A program made the translations under genes and the position numbers. A stretch of 64,000 nt of DNA from Trileptium ribeirensis (taxonomy: Eukaryota > Nematoda > Enoplea > Enoplida > Thoracostomopsidae): the NCBI GenBank assembly GCA_030248225.1, contig JASANE010011638.1, positions 1 through 64,000 of the forward strand, given 5' to 3'. Every line of letters starts with the position of its first letter. The stretch's first letter is position 1. The notes below the pieces were generated by a model, which was not told the DNA's origin, ran no database searches, and saw nothing but the letters and a program-made list of their open reading frames with translations. Shown one piece after another: positions 1 through 11,832 of this stretch.

Positions 1-3000
1 ATTGATGAGTGTTATTCTTAGAATCATATGGAATATTTCTTGATCTCACCTGTCGGAACCTACATAAAAGTTATTTTTAAATGCCTACCACGAACTTCAA
101 CATTTGTATTTTTTGATGTTTACGAGCTTGAAGTGCAATAAAAAGTTTTAAGCAAAGTTTACCGAAATTCATACCCAGCTCATTTGACATTTAATAAACT
201 TATTTTAAAAGTCAGAATGTGCCACGCTCTCGCGATAAAATACAAACTCAGTTAGCTAAACAGTTCACATTGTGCGCTCTATTCATTTGAGATGAGTCGG
301 CGGTAAAACGATAATGATTTTAAGATATTTTGTTTCAGAGTTTAGAAGAATACATTGCATTAAAAAACTTGTCAACAAATAGGAAGCCAATATTATACCT
401 AAAATTTAAATCCAAACCTAGATTACAAATATGCTTATTTCGCTAGAAAAAAGTTTGACGAAACACCAATAACCAGTGGTATCCTTTTCATACCAATATT
501 TATACGGTATTCAAATCGCTTCCTGAACACATCACTGTTACCCGTGAGATAGATTACACTTATGAAAATTTTTAAGTCGGCAAAAATCTGAAAACATTGT
601 TTAACTGCTTTTTCGATTATTACCTTTCGTAAAAGTGTTGTCTATTTATAGCTTTCTTGCTAAAACAGATAGCATGGTTTCACAAATCGGAAATGTTCGG
701 TATTCAACTGAAAGAATAGTGGTCCTAATTTTGATCTAGACTCTGGCTTTTTTCCAAAATGCTCCTGCGAACAAATTAATGTCAACGATGTCTATGAGGC
801 CAAAAAATTATTAAATAATCTATTTTTTTGTTAAGGTATATTTGTTTTTTTAAATACCGCATGCTTGAAGATTTCAGTGCTGAAAGTTCATGGGTAAGTA
901 AAACTAATGCTAAGGCAACGATGCAACTGTGTATACCGAGCCCCCTGTGGGGTCAATTCCAGCATTGGGAATGTTTACATGAGTATATTTGGGACCCTAT
1001 TGCCACGACCAAGTCTTTACTACAGCTACCAAATTTTTGTAGGCTCAAAACATTATGGAAACTCAACTAATTACTGTGTACGGCGATTCTATATATTCCA
1101 AGTTAGATTGGCAAAATCGCTGTTTTGACTAATACATATTGTAACTTTGGTCAGAAAGGAGTCACCTATTGAGTATTCAATTGTGTTAAATTTTTTTAAA
1201 AAAACAACTTTATTTACCACTTTTTCTATGTTAATTAATCCGATGTTAATACGATACCAAGATATGTGATTTAATGTTCGATTTACTATCCCTTCCAGTT
1301 ACCTAGCTATGGCTTCGCTTAAGTTGCGAGATTTAATTAAACTGAATATCCGTTCTTACGTCGAATATTACATTTGATAAATGCGGCTGAGCATAAAACT
1401 TGCCATAGACAAAAAAGTTTTGCCACTCTTGTAACCTGGCTGCATAGCGTCACTGTTCTTGTAAGGAAGGGTATGTCAGACGAGTGCCATGGCGACTCAG
1501 TTAAGCTACAATAGGAACGTTTTGGGACGTATGTTCGAGGAACCATGTTTACGCCAGAGAGCGGTTGCAAAAAGGCATGTATGTTCGAAGTTGAGGAAAC
1601 GCTGTAACCTAAATGATCGATAATTTGGGATTCATAAAAACAATGACCAAGTCCATCCCGTACTCTTCAAATTCGAAGAAATTTTATACCGACACTGCCT
1701 ACTCAACGATCTTAATAAAAGATATAGTTCCTCTTTTAGAACTTTTTACCGGTTTTACTCATTCGCCACGTTTTATTCATCGAGAATGTAAAACTGATAA
1801 CGGCGGGCAATAGATTCATAATAGTAAGATTCAACTTATCGAGTTTACTAAATGCCACCCTATTGAAAAATATGGCTCATGTGAGAGTAAAATTTTGGCA
1901 TTACTAGGAGCGTTTAGATTAAACCATCGTCCTAAGTATATACTTTTTGATAATTTTATGACAGGCAAAAGGTGTAATTTATGTTCGGCTTTTTCTATAA
2001 TGGACCTACTGCCCGTTATGAACATAACTATACGGAATGCAAAAAAAATACACAAAGCAAGTACGCTTTCGCCCTTGGCACATAAAATTATACATTAGAG
2101 CATATAACTGCTATTTCATAAGAATGTTGTTAGACGAAGTTGAGCTATAACTGACATTTCGGTGCGGAACAGAAATAATTTTGAAATAACAAGGCCAGGC
2201 CGCCAACTCTCGGGTTATTAATATCTACGAGCGGATGTTGCTGTTTAATGTAGTTACGCTGAAATTTAAGAAAAAATGCTTGGTGATGCATCGAAATACA
2301 CTAATAAATTCGACAACCAAGCCGTTCGTCACAATAAAACTCTTGTGATCTGCGAATAATATAAAAAAATGCAGAAATTCACAATGATGGAACTAAAGCA
2401 ATAAAACTATCGAAAACATTACTTTGAAGACTGAAAAAATGTTTTGGAGGGTACGTGAGAAAAAGAACATCAATTTTTGTGAGAAGGGCATAAAGGTTGG
2501 ACAGGCTGCTTCACGCAATATTATATAGAACATGGATACTTGCTGTATTACAACCTGAATGCCAAAGAAGCGGAACGAAAGTTAACCAAGGTTAATAAAA
2601 CAAACCTAGCGCAAAAAAGGAATCCCTCTGCCGCGGCACAAATTATAGCCAGTAAAATTCCAGAGAACGTACCGCGCCCCACAAACGTGCCAAAAGTGAT
2701 CGCTTATCACTATGGCAAATAAATTTCCAACTAACGCTTACATTTTGTACCAGTTTCGCTGCATCTTTAGTATACTTTTGCTTTCAAAATTACTCTACAG
2801 GTAACATGCTTAATTCGAAATAATAATAAAATGCCCAAAAAGAACCTCACTCATAATAAAAAATTTGTCGTTGCTGTATCTTCGCGAATAAGTTGATTCG
2901 AGTTAGACTACACAAGATTCCCAGCAGATCTTTGCAAGTACAATCATTCACCGCAATAAGCTTCAAGAACTAGCAAGAAAATATTACTTTTTACATGTTA

Positions 3001-3560
3001 CTAATACACACTCGTGCCTGCCCCCTTAGTTGGGATTTTTTTGCCATCACGCGCTATTATATTTAGAACAACTAGGCCATACCATCGGTCGGCGATAAAT
3101 TAAAAAAAAATTACATAAAGGACAACCCTTTGGCAGTCGACGCTACCACCCTTACCAGTAAGTATTTGGCTAAAAATTCAAAAATGTGTGCAAAAATGAA
3201 AGAACAAATCACGTTTTTTAAATATTTAATTAAAGCCTCCTTATGTTTTTAGGTGGGCACACATTCTAGTTCACTGTATAGACAGCATTAAATTGAAACA
3301 AAACAATTTGACACTTTAACAAGTATCCTTCAACTCCTGCGGTACCGACACTAATGGCATAACAGGTGCAAGATTTCCCGGCACTAGCTGAAGTAATAGA
3401 TTCCCAACGCTGTAACGATCGATCACGGATGGTTTGATGCATGTGTCTAAAAATAGTCAGTGAAACAAGTATAAAATTGCGGATTAGTCAAATTGTCGCA
3501 CAAAAAAACAAACCACACGTGCTCATGTCACATGCACATCCCATTGAACAATTTACACGG
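1..3560. other. Unassigned AT-rich intergenic DNA
   Basis: I see no convincing gene, repeat array or element end here. Open frames (for example around 1613-2098 and 2540-2722) are short, lack recognisable motifs, and are not flanked by convincing splice sites. The region lies 3' of the lin-9 homologue. Confidence 0.5.
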
Positions 3561-3769
3561 TCACTGTAAGTACGTATGTATGCGAGTAGGAAGAAAATTT
3601 GATATACCTTTTGTCGCAACGTAGGAAAACTCATGAGTCGTACCAACGATCGCCTCGCAAACGTACTGTTTTGTTCATATAAACCATTTCTCGTTTGTAA
3701 TGATATTATGCCGTATATAACCCAATCGCTACATAGCAATATTTACCAATGCTTTCTTATCATGTATAT

Positions 3770-4942
3770 ACCACAACTTCGTGATTAGGATGAGCAAGAT
3801 TGAGTCCCACAAATTTTCCATTGTACGCTTTGCCCCGCATGCCTCATTTTATTACCGCCTTTAGCTTACCTGAACCTGCTATTTTGTCGGTGTACTCTCT
3901 CCGTTAGCAAACGTAGTACCGTGCAAGTAGTTAGTTCAATGGCGCCTTTTATCGATAACTAACCGTAGCACTCACCGGTACTGACTTTTTCAACTTGACC
4001 CAGTGTTTTCATGAGTAAGGTAAGCGCAGCTGTCATTGGAAAAGGCTTAGCAGTACACGCCGTGATTTTGACTCAGCTGTGAGAGTTCCGTGAAAAAGGC
4101 GATGACTCCGCAATCCACCCCGTCCGCCACTATGTTCATTTCCCTAATAACGTACCGTAATGGCGACATTATATCTATTGTATTCGCCCGTACAAAATGT
4201 TACTGTCTATACCCTAATTGTGACTCGTTAATAAATGCTCTTTGAACCCATCGTGTCCAAGCGTTTTGCTGACACTCGTAGCGATAGGTATTTCAAAAGG
4301 GGTTTGAAATCCGTCACCCCAATCGACGACCCACGTTCAGGTTTGACACGCGCATCGAAGAAGCAAACCTTAGCGTGACTCGCCGATTACCTACAAGTGT
4401 TATTAATTATGTTATAGTGTAAAGTACGAGTCGTGCGACTTATAAGGAAAAATTTGTCGCAAAATTTAAACTCACGCTGAGCACCCAAAATAGGAAATTT
4501 AGGCACGCGCGGATCTGACGTTAAACGTCTGTGGATTTGTCGGACCCTAGTGGGTGCCACTGGCTAAATAAATTAACCGTCTGGCAAAATGAAAACTGAT
4601 TTTTACGAAACCCCAAATACTCAAAATTTTTCACTTCCCGGGTTAAACTAGGATAGAGAATAGCGGCCCGGTCTCTTTGGCCTGTGAGCAGGTGACGGAG
4701 CCAACCTCCCTGGGGACCTCAAAAGTAGTACCTCGTAGACTAGGTGCGCAACCCGTTCGGCAGGATCAGAACACATCCTGTGAAGCGCTCCTGCGGCTTG
4801 CTAAGCTCCGTAATTTCTTGGGCCTGACCAGAATAAAAGAAAATTACCCAATAGGTCCGCCCTTGAAGTCACGATAGTCGGGGTCGTATGGGCATTACGT
4901 TTAGGGAAGTGCGTAATGCAGCAGCGTCATGTCGATATTACA
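3770..4942 (+). mobile_element. Old partial LTR of the giant gypsy family
   Basis: This stretch aligns in the same orientation with the last ~1.1 kb of the 5' LTR of the giant element (about 24350-25433). Shared blocks include the GATTAGGATGAGCAA start, a block around 4330-4370 (left LTR 24850-24890), and the well conserved block 4690-4930 (left LTR 25165-25425; right LTR 49735-49970). Its end, ATTACA at 4937-4942, corresponds to GTTACA at the ends of both full LTRs. Weak similarity continues upstream to about 3560. It is more diverged than the two LTRs are from each other, so it is probably an older, independent insertion. Confidence 0.75.
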
Positions 4943-6208
4943 CTTGCGCGCTTTAATAGATCTTGCCCTGAGGTAACAGTTCTTTCTACTTGACTGTTTG
5001 GAAGTGTTAAACACTTTTGATATGAAATCCAAGCAAATTGCACCTTAACTATACTTAAATTTCACGCACCGAAATTAACTTTTGACATTAATAATAAATG
5101 TCAGAAAAACAGAAAAGCGCGTAAGAAATTATAACCGAAGCAAATAGCCAATAAGCAACACATACGGAGGTTGTGCAATGAAAAATAAATGATACGAAAT
5201 ATTTGGAAATCTACGTACGCATATTTATACTATTAAAAAATTCATAGGCCGACCTCGAATCAGCCTGATTAAGGTTGAATTACTGTATTCTGACGGCTGA
5301 TTAGACACCGATGCCGTTTAAGATACAAAAATTGTTTTAAAAATTGCTGAAATGGATATTTACTGAAATGATTTTCTCGTTCCAAAATTTCCGTTGTATC
5401 TTCAAAATTGACCAATTTCAGTTATTGTCACCACGAAAATCCACCGTCGTGTGTTTTTGTAGGGTTTATTTAAAACGGAAATGATGCTCTCCTCACAATT
5501 CTGGTTCGGTCCGACTTTACTCGAAAATACAATTCACTGCAAATTTGTCCGGGCTAAATTATAACTGAGCGCTCTGTGTTGAGTTCATCGTGTAACTCGG
5601 GGTCCTGAGTTAACCATTCTAGCTCAAGTGTGAGTTAGAATTCTGTGAGAATTTTGGGTACAAATCTAACTCGGGTAGAAAATTGTGAGTTAAGGAAAAC
5701 TAACTCACGTTGAGTTAGCTTTCAAATTCCGAATTCCTGAGATTTTATAACACATTCTGAACTAAATTAATTCAGTCGGAATTATAACTTAAACCTGAGT
5801 CACGCTGTAGCTCAGCACTCTGAGTTAGTGGAACTGTTCTGAAACGGTCCGATCCGGTTTCAGACGTCTGAAACGATACAACACAGGCCGAGATAAAATA
5901 AACTCAGGCAAATTTGGAGTGTTGAATACAAGTAGAAACATACGCACTTAGTACCACGATATACACTAAATCTCGCTGTTTTAGTACTGAATATGGGTTT
6001 TACCCCTTTAAATCTTAGTATATATACAAAAATTTCACTATTACCCTGTTTAGAATCACGGAAAATAAGAACAATATTTGGGCGACATTTACTTAAAACT
6101 ATGAATTGTATATATAACAGCTGGGTCACAACCAGCGGTGCCACATACAAATACGTATTCACGGTTGAAAATAAACCAGAGTTTATCCTTTTGTAATTAC
6201 GTATATTA
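4943..6208. other. Intergenic DNA with a GAGTTA-rich repeat patch
   Basis: No gene is recognisable. Between about 5570 and 5840 the hexamer GAGTTA and its complement TAACTC recur many times in both orientations, which could fold as an imperfect hairpin and may be a decayed miniature inverted-repeat element. I could not define ends or a target duplication. Confidence 0.35.
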
Positions 6209-6227
6209 TTAACACGTTCACGACATT

Positions 6228-6290
6228 GCGACCCACCGGTGGGTCGCAACGGTATATAACATATATATCAGCGACCCACTGGTGGGTCGC
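6228..6290. repeat. Left subterminal palindrome pair of the piggyBac-like element
   Basis: Two near-identical 20-bp palindromes start 43 bp apart: GCGACCCACCGGTGGGTCGC at 6228-6247 and the same with one change (ACTGGT centre) at 6271-6290. The same motif occurs twice at the other end of the element, which suggests transposase-binding sites (inference). Confidence 0.85.
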
Positions 6291-6599
6291 AAAAGAGATG
6301 TTATAATAATAAACAATATTTGTCTTTGTTTTGTATGCAGCTTACTCAAACACGCATAAGTTATACACGAACAACCATCTTTGAACTGACGGTACATTTT
6401 TTGCACTCGCTGTCTTTCTTCACTAATACTTGGGCGCAAAAATTTCACATCCAGAAATATTGTTCACATGATGATAATGTTTAGAAATAAAGTAATAAAG
6501 CAGAACTTGACTAATAATAAAATAGTAATAACGTTCTTTATGTATTTAAATGTTTATTTTTGACACGGATGAAGCTTCAATTAAAGTCGACATCGTTTT

Positions 6600-8432
6600 T
6601 AGACTTTCTAAAATACATGCATTTCAGCCAAAACTTGCACTCAAACTTGGTGCTGCTCAGCGAAACAGTCCAGGCACAATGTAGGCGAGTTTTCACATGC
6701 CGCACAAAGGTTGCCACCTTACGACATTCAAAGGCACTAGCGCAACCACCAGGGCCTGTCATAGCTTTTGCCCAGAAACCGGAACAACGTTTTCGACTTT
6801 TACGCAAAGTGCCTTCACGCCTGCGCAAAAATGACCTGTTTGTGCCGCATTTCCCGCTAATTCGTTAGGTGCGCGACCACGAGTTGGCGGCGGCTTTTCT
6901 TCTCCAGTTATGAGACGATATGCCAGATTTTATTCAAACTGTAAAACAGATATTTGTGTGTTTGCTGCCCGTTGATAGATGAATCGGTCGCTCACAGCAG
7001 ACGTTTCACACAGCAGTTCAACCGATACTTTTTTGTACCATTTGATACTTCGTCGTAAACACGAGTAGTAGGCGGAAAGTTGATCAGAAACATCAACTCC
7101 TTTTTTGGCAAAATTGTAATCGGTAACTACACGAGGTTTCAAAACTTCTTCACCCTGGCGAATTCTTGATCCAGCGGGCTGACGCGATGCGTTGTGGTCT
7201 GGACGAGTTGAAATCATAAAAACGGGCCGTTTGTCCATCCACTTTATAACTCCGACACCTTCTCTTTCCCATCCAATAACTTCGCCTTTTCGCAATTTCT
7301 TCTTAACGACATCAAGCGGGTTGCCTTTGCGGTTTTGCCGCAGAGTTCCGCATACATAAGTGCTGTTCATTAGAAGAAGGGCCACCGAATTATAGTAGTT
7401 ATCTTGAAATAAGTAGTAACCCTTCAATTAACTGTCGCATAACAGTGCCAGCGTGTCCCAAATGAGCTTCCGATGTCTCCTGGCCAGCGTAAACCATCAA
7501 ATTCCAGGTGTAAGCATCAGGCGTGCAGATAGAGCAGATATTTATAGAGCTTGACGCCATATTTATGATGCTTTCCAGGAATATATTGCCTGAAGATCAA
7601 CCTTCCGCGCCGTGGGATCATTGTTTCATCAATGACGACGCTTTCTCCTGGAATAAACACAGTTCTGCACTGGATAGACACAAGTTCCAACAATGACCTA
7701 ATCTTGAACAACCGATCTTCAACCTGCGCGTTATCGTTGTTACACAAGTGAATGAATTTTAGTATAAGTTCGAAGCTAGTTCTGGACATAGCTCGCTTGA
7801 CCAATCTATTACCATACATTTCGTCTTTGCTCCAGTAGCTCCGAAACTCAGGCATCTTCACAAGCCCCATAACGATTAGAATTCCAATAAACTTTTCAAC
7901 ATCAACATTGCTTACTGGTTTCCACTGGTGGACAATTGAGGAACGAGTTAGTTGATGACCGCGTATATATTGCTCAGCAAAACGGTTAGTTTCATCCATA
8001 ATGAGATGAACAACTTTTTCAGTGACAAAAAGCTTCCAGCAGTCATATGCTGTGACGGTATCGGTTTCGCCCGCCCGTTGGTTCTGGAGACGACTTTATG
8101 CCGGGAATCCCAGTGAATTCGATAACTACATTGTGCTCCGTAATATGCTCCCACCGAGACTCCATGATATAATGGGTTGTGGCTTCTTTTTCATATTCAT
8201 TACCTGACGCTGATCCTACGGAATTCACATCTCCTCCAACACTGTCCCCGTCCCCGGATTCTCCACTTGAAGGCAAGTATTCCGTATCTATGTCCGAATC
8301 GTTAAACTCATTCAGCGATTCATCGTCATCCGATTCGAGCTCGGAATTAGAAGTATCCGATTCCTCAATGTTCTCCGTTCTTACAGTTACAGTTGAGATA
8401 GCTAATTCACAGTCATTAGCAAGACTAAACAT
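6600..8432 (-). pseudogene. piggyBac transposase pseudogene
   Basis: The chosen start is the ATG at 8432, which opens an acidic N-terminal region ending in the family-typical FTGIPGIK segment (stop near 8043). A frameshift leads to the frame 7999-7517, which holds the first catalytic Asp in VVIDETM (codon 7628-7630) and the conserved RQYIPGKHHKYGVK block. A further frameshift gives 7427-6930, with the second Asp in LFQDNYYNS (7401-7403) and the third in VDVSDQL. A C-terminal cysteine-rich zinc-binding region is visible near 6660-6790 in yet another frame (CAACENSP followed by LCLDC). The overall layout matches DDE_Tnp_1_7 piggyBac transposases, which cut and paste at TTAA. At least three frameshifts disable it. 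Confidence 0.85.
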
Positions 8433-8519
8433 TTTGTATATAATCTGAAATACTAAAAGTAAATAAAGAATAAACGTAAGAGCTAATGATCACTATTGCA
8501 AATATAGCAATTTTATGGC

Positions 8520-8595
8520 GCGACCCATGCGTGGGTCGCATTGTTTCATTTCGAAGCTTGTATTATATGGACCATGCGACCCACCGGTGGGTCAC
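8520..8595. repeat. Right subterminal palindrome pair of the piggyBac-like element
   Basis: GCGACCC-type palindromes lie at 8520-8539 (centre ATGCGT) and 8576-8595 (centre ACCGGT, last arm GTCAC with one mismatch). They mirror the pair at 6228-6290 and define the element's right side. Confidence 0.85.
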
Positions 8596-8930
8596 ATAGT
8601 AAGAATTCAAGAGACCATGGAATTGTCGCTAATCGGTATTCTATACCGCATTTTTTCCATCAATGGCAGCAAATTTAACGTTTTTAGTCCTATGTCTGAC
8701 CGTAATCACACAGATATACCTATATGTCGTCAAAGTGTTAAAGTAAAGGTATGTAATAGTTTAGGTGCTGCTATATATATTAATTTTTTGTACCATCAGC
8801 AAAAGACGAGACTACAGCGAAAATCATGTAAGTATAGGCTTTTAAAATTTGATAGAATAGCAATGATGCTACATTATATAAGAGACTTGCAAATCGTACT
8901 AAAAATAAAACAGTAAGATATTAAAATATA

Positions 8931-10050
8931 CAGGGTGTTTCAGAAGTAACTACCCACTGTTTGGTGCTAACTATCGGTTGACTGGGCAGAGGTAGCTCGC
9001 CAGTTTTTTGTATAATTATAAACAAGTATTAAAAGTTTACTTACATTACGAAGAGAGATCTCAGAACTGCTCCGTCTGTGCACCGCCAAACTGAATGCAT
9101 TTCTCCAGTCGGGATGGTACAGATCGGCAAACTTTGGCGCATAAGTCCACTGGAATTTTAGAAAACGCTGATTTTTTTTCTGTCCATCAATTCTTGAGGG
9201 TCCTTCGCCCTACTTCCATAAACATCTTCTTTCAGAACACCCCCCAAAAAAAGTCAGGTGGAGTTAAGTCTGGTGACCTAGCTGGCCACTCGATGGCACC
9301 TCTGCGGCCGATCCATCGATTCGGGAACCTTTCGTCCAGCCAAGCGTGGACTTCGGTAGCGTAGTGAGCTGGGGCTCCGTCATGCATGAAACAAGGTCCT
9401 CGGTTGCGAATTGCGGGTATGCATTCACAGATAAAAGTTCCAAATAGCTGGTTTTATTGACATTTCCGTCAAAAAAGAATGGACCAACGATGCCTTGTGA
9501 ACAAATTCCGGCCCAGACACAGACTCCAGGGGCGGTGACCTCTTTGTTAATCGTGACGTGTGGATTGTCTTCAGACCAATAAACACAATTATGGCGATTA
9601 ACATGACCATTGAGTTTGAAAACCGCCTCGTCGTTCCACAAAATGCGATCAAGGTCCAACGCACTGCTTTCCACCATGTCCATAAATGTCTCACACAACT
9701 GGACTCTGCGATCGAAATCATCATCAGAGAGTCCATGGATAAGACGGGGCCGAAAGGGCTTCAAGTTAAGCTTCTTGTAGAGGCGCCAAACGGAAGTATG
9801 AGGAATACCCAGCTGGAGGGAAGCCCTTCGAGTTGTCTTCTGGGAGCTCCTGGATACCGCAGCTTAATGCAGCTTTCTGGTCCCCACTTGTGGCAGACTT
9901 TGGACGACCCGGCCTCAGCCGTTTCGCTACACTGATAGTGTCCTCGAATCGGGAAATAATATCAGCCATCGTCTTGCGAGTAGGAGGTATTGAGTCGAAA
10001 TGATTTTTCCACTGGCGTGACACTTCGGCATAATTTCCGTATTTATATAT
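8931..10050 (-). mobile_element. mariner-type transposon, DD41D (rosa-like), 5'-truncated
   Basis: The 3' terminus starts at 8931 with CAGGGTGTTTCAGAAG immediately after a TA dinucleotide (8929-8930), as expected for the Tc1/mariner superfamily. No inverted copy of this tip is found near the other end, so the promoter-side end is missing. The coding part is on the minus strand. The spacing between the second and third catalytic aspartates, counted directly, is 41 residues, which is the diagnostic DD41D pattern of the rosa group. Confidence 0.8.
9250..10050 (-). pseudogene. mariner DD41D transposase pseudogene
   Basis: Reading downward: an N-terminal helix-turn-helix-type segment (10023-9850; contains SRQWKNHFDSIPPTRKTM) appears to start inside the protein, since the preceding codons are missing. 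A frameshift near 9840 leads to a long frame through 9764-9420 with the first catalytic Asp in WNDEAVFKLNG and the following VCVWAGI block. Near 9420 the frame shifts again to one containing HDGAPAH (second Asp) and SPDLTPPDFF (third Asp, 41 residues later). So the three catalytic residues survive but in different frames. The transposase would have bound the terminal repeats and cut at TA sites. C-terminal codons after DFF are not clear. Confidence 0.8.
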
Positions 10051-11220
10051 AGTAAAGTTTTACAACACAGATTTTTTTCAGGCAGAGATCGTCGTGGGGA
10101 ATCCATGGTATAAACAGTATATATTTATAATAACCTGAAATATTAAAAACAGCGACAGCTAATTTAACATTTATTGGCGGAAGAAGTGAAATGCATGCTA
10201 TACTGTTCTCCGTTACACCACGAATTAACTAGACAGTTTATATACATGGCTTAAAAGCACGAGCTTAAGTAGGGGCTGCCGTTTCCGAACTCCCCGTACT
10301 AACCTGTCCTTTTTTCTAACGACAAAAATTCTTGTTCGTAAAGGAGCAACATGTCTTCCAAAACATTGTTTATCGCTCTGACGTATCTTTTATAATCCTA
10401 TTATTTCGCTAGCTATGTTAACATTCAGTGTTCGTCATTTGATGATTTGTCATTTGTTAAACCGATACGAATTAATATGGTAAAATCCACCAACCTCAAC
10501 AAAATATTTAGAATTAAACTACTTAAATTGGGCTGAATCTCTTCTTTTGCAGAAAATTTTGGCACTGTTTTCAAAAATCGAGCCAGAGTTGGTGATCACA
10601 AAAATATTGAAAAATCGCGTTATTATATACGTCATTACAAGCACGAAGTTCTTTTCTACGCAGCACGTGCTTTTTATAAATAATACTGTTTATCTCGCGC
10701 TTACCAAAAATATTTCTGTTAAACCCTGATTAAATTGGATTTTTGCAAATGCCTACATTGGTCAAGCTCCTATTAGTAATGCGCGAGACCACTTTAGGTG
10801 CGTGCGCCTGGGCGGTTTCTTAATTAACTTCACAATCTCAAGATTGTTGTCTGCTTAAAAATCACAATTTTATCAAATTACATAGACACGACTTGCGATA
10901 TAGCAGTACGAAGAGGCTGTTTGGTGTCATTATTTTATGCTTAAGCATCGCAATTACCTCAAGGCGTGCACCTGAAAACTAAGTGAGAAGTAGGTAAATA
11001 TACGCATACACAAAAATTACGTTCATATATGAAGGAGCCCAAGTTGATGTTAGCTAAACTGTTTCAGCTTGCGATTTTGACAAATAAACCATCATGTACA
11101 GACCTAAAATTGACTTATGCATAATTTTCGTAGCAAATTGACGTACAAATTCTGCGTTTCAACGCAAATAATATTTCTAATATTAGAAGTTCCCACAATA
11201 CTGATGTAAGAAGTGTCAAT
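10051..11220. other. Region immediately 3' of lin-9, nothing assigned
   Basis: Includes the presumed 3' UTR and downstream DNA of the lin-9 homologue (minus strand). I cannot identify a convincing poly(A) signal, repeat end or coding exon here. Confidence 0.4.
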
Positions 11221-11754
11221 TTATCCAGCATACAAATTAGCTAACAAGCTAGATGAGTAATTTTCCTCTGTCTTGTTGATAAGGCCGTCTTTAAGTTGTG
11301 ACAAATGTACTTCAACATTATCCTGAAATGTGTTGTGGTTACGTGGATCTAAACCACGATTGATTTCGGATACAGTTTGTCCAAGGACATTCATTTCAAA
11401 TGGGTTAGTAAGTCGTCCAGCTAACGATTTTGCTTGAAGGAGCAATGACAACAATTGAGATATAAGTTCTAAAGAACGTGGCGAACGAACTCCAATTTCG
11501 GTATTAACAGAGCGAACAATATGTGTCGCACGAGTTAAAGACAATTTTTTCAGGGAATCTGGTCTCGTCGCAACAGTAACATCAGACAAATCAGGTACAA
11601 GCGATGTACAGTAATCGGAGACACTATTCAGTTGGGTTGTAAGCAAAGCGTTAATGTACTCCAGATTTATTAGTGTTTGTGCGTAACGATTCTGCAATTC
11701 CAATGGATAACCATCCGAGAAAATAGTGAGACGTTCAGCTTCTGAATTCATATC
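11221..11754 (-). CDS. lin-9: lin-9 homologue, last exon (C-terminal helical domain and stop)
   Basis: Encodes 177 residues ending at a TAA (11221-11223). The exon starts at 11754 after a clean acceptor (TTGTTTTAG on the minus strand) in phase 0, giving DMNSEAERLTIF, which follows directly on the previous exon's ...NIIENLK. The order and wording match the C-terminal region of LIN-9 (EMNTEAEKL-type segment, ...RYAQTLINLEYIN..., ...NTFQDNVEVHLSQL...). LIN-9 is a core MuvB subunit that, with LIN37/LIN52/LIN54/RBBP4 and B-Myb or Rb-family/E2F partners, controls cell-cycle genes in the nucleus; this helical C-terminal part is where MuvB partners assemble (family knowledge). The frame is intact, suggesting a functional gene. 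Confidence 0.9.
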   Translation of the reverse strand, partial: DMNSEAERLTIFSDGYPLELQNRYAQTLINLEYINALLTTQLNSVSDYCTSLVPDLSDVTVATRPDSLKKLSLTRATHIVRSVNTEIGVRSPRSLELISQLLSLLLQAKSLAGRLTNPFEMNVLGQTVSEINRGLDPRNHNTFQDNVEVHLSQLKDGLINKTEENYSSSLLANLYAG

Positions 11755-11832
11755 CTAAAACAATGCAAAAGAACTAGAAGGCAGTTTTGAAATAACAATC
11801 AAGTTCCAGCGCTACAGACACCAGCTTGAAGC

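Larger units (their letters stand above)
6209..8611 (-). mobile_element. piggyBac-like DNA transposon (degraded)
   Basis: The left end carries the piggyBac-type target TTAA at 6209-6212, followed 15 bp inside by two 20-bp palindromes at 6228-6247 and 6271-6290 (core GCGACCC...GGGTCGC). The right end carries matching palindromes at 8520-8539 and 8576-8595. The right terminal bases (8596-8611) resemble a mutated inverted copy of the left tip, but the expected TTAA is no longer intact. A frameshifted DDE transposase runs on the minus strand between them. All catalytic aspartates can still be found, but in separate frames, so the element is inactive. Confidence 0.85.

Noticed and set aside
1613..1813. 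Open frame ending in KTDNGGQ, reminiscent of the integrase SDNGG motif
   Set aside because: No other integrase motif (first Asp, final Glu, zinc domain) is near, and a four-residue match at a frame end can be chance.
4677..4877. 66-codon open frame
   Set aside because: It lies in the conserved 3' end of the LTR family and is not maintained as an open frame with conserved residues in the other two copies as far as I can see.
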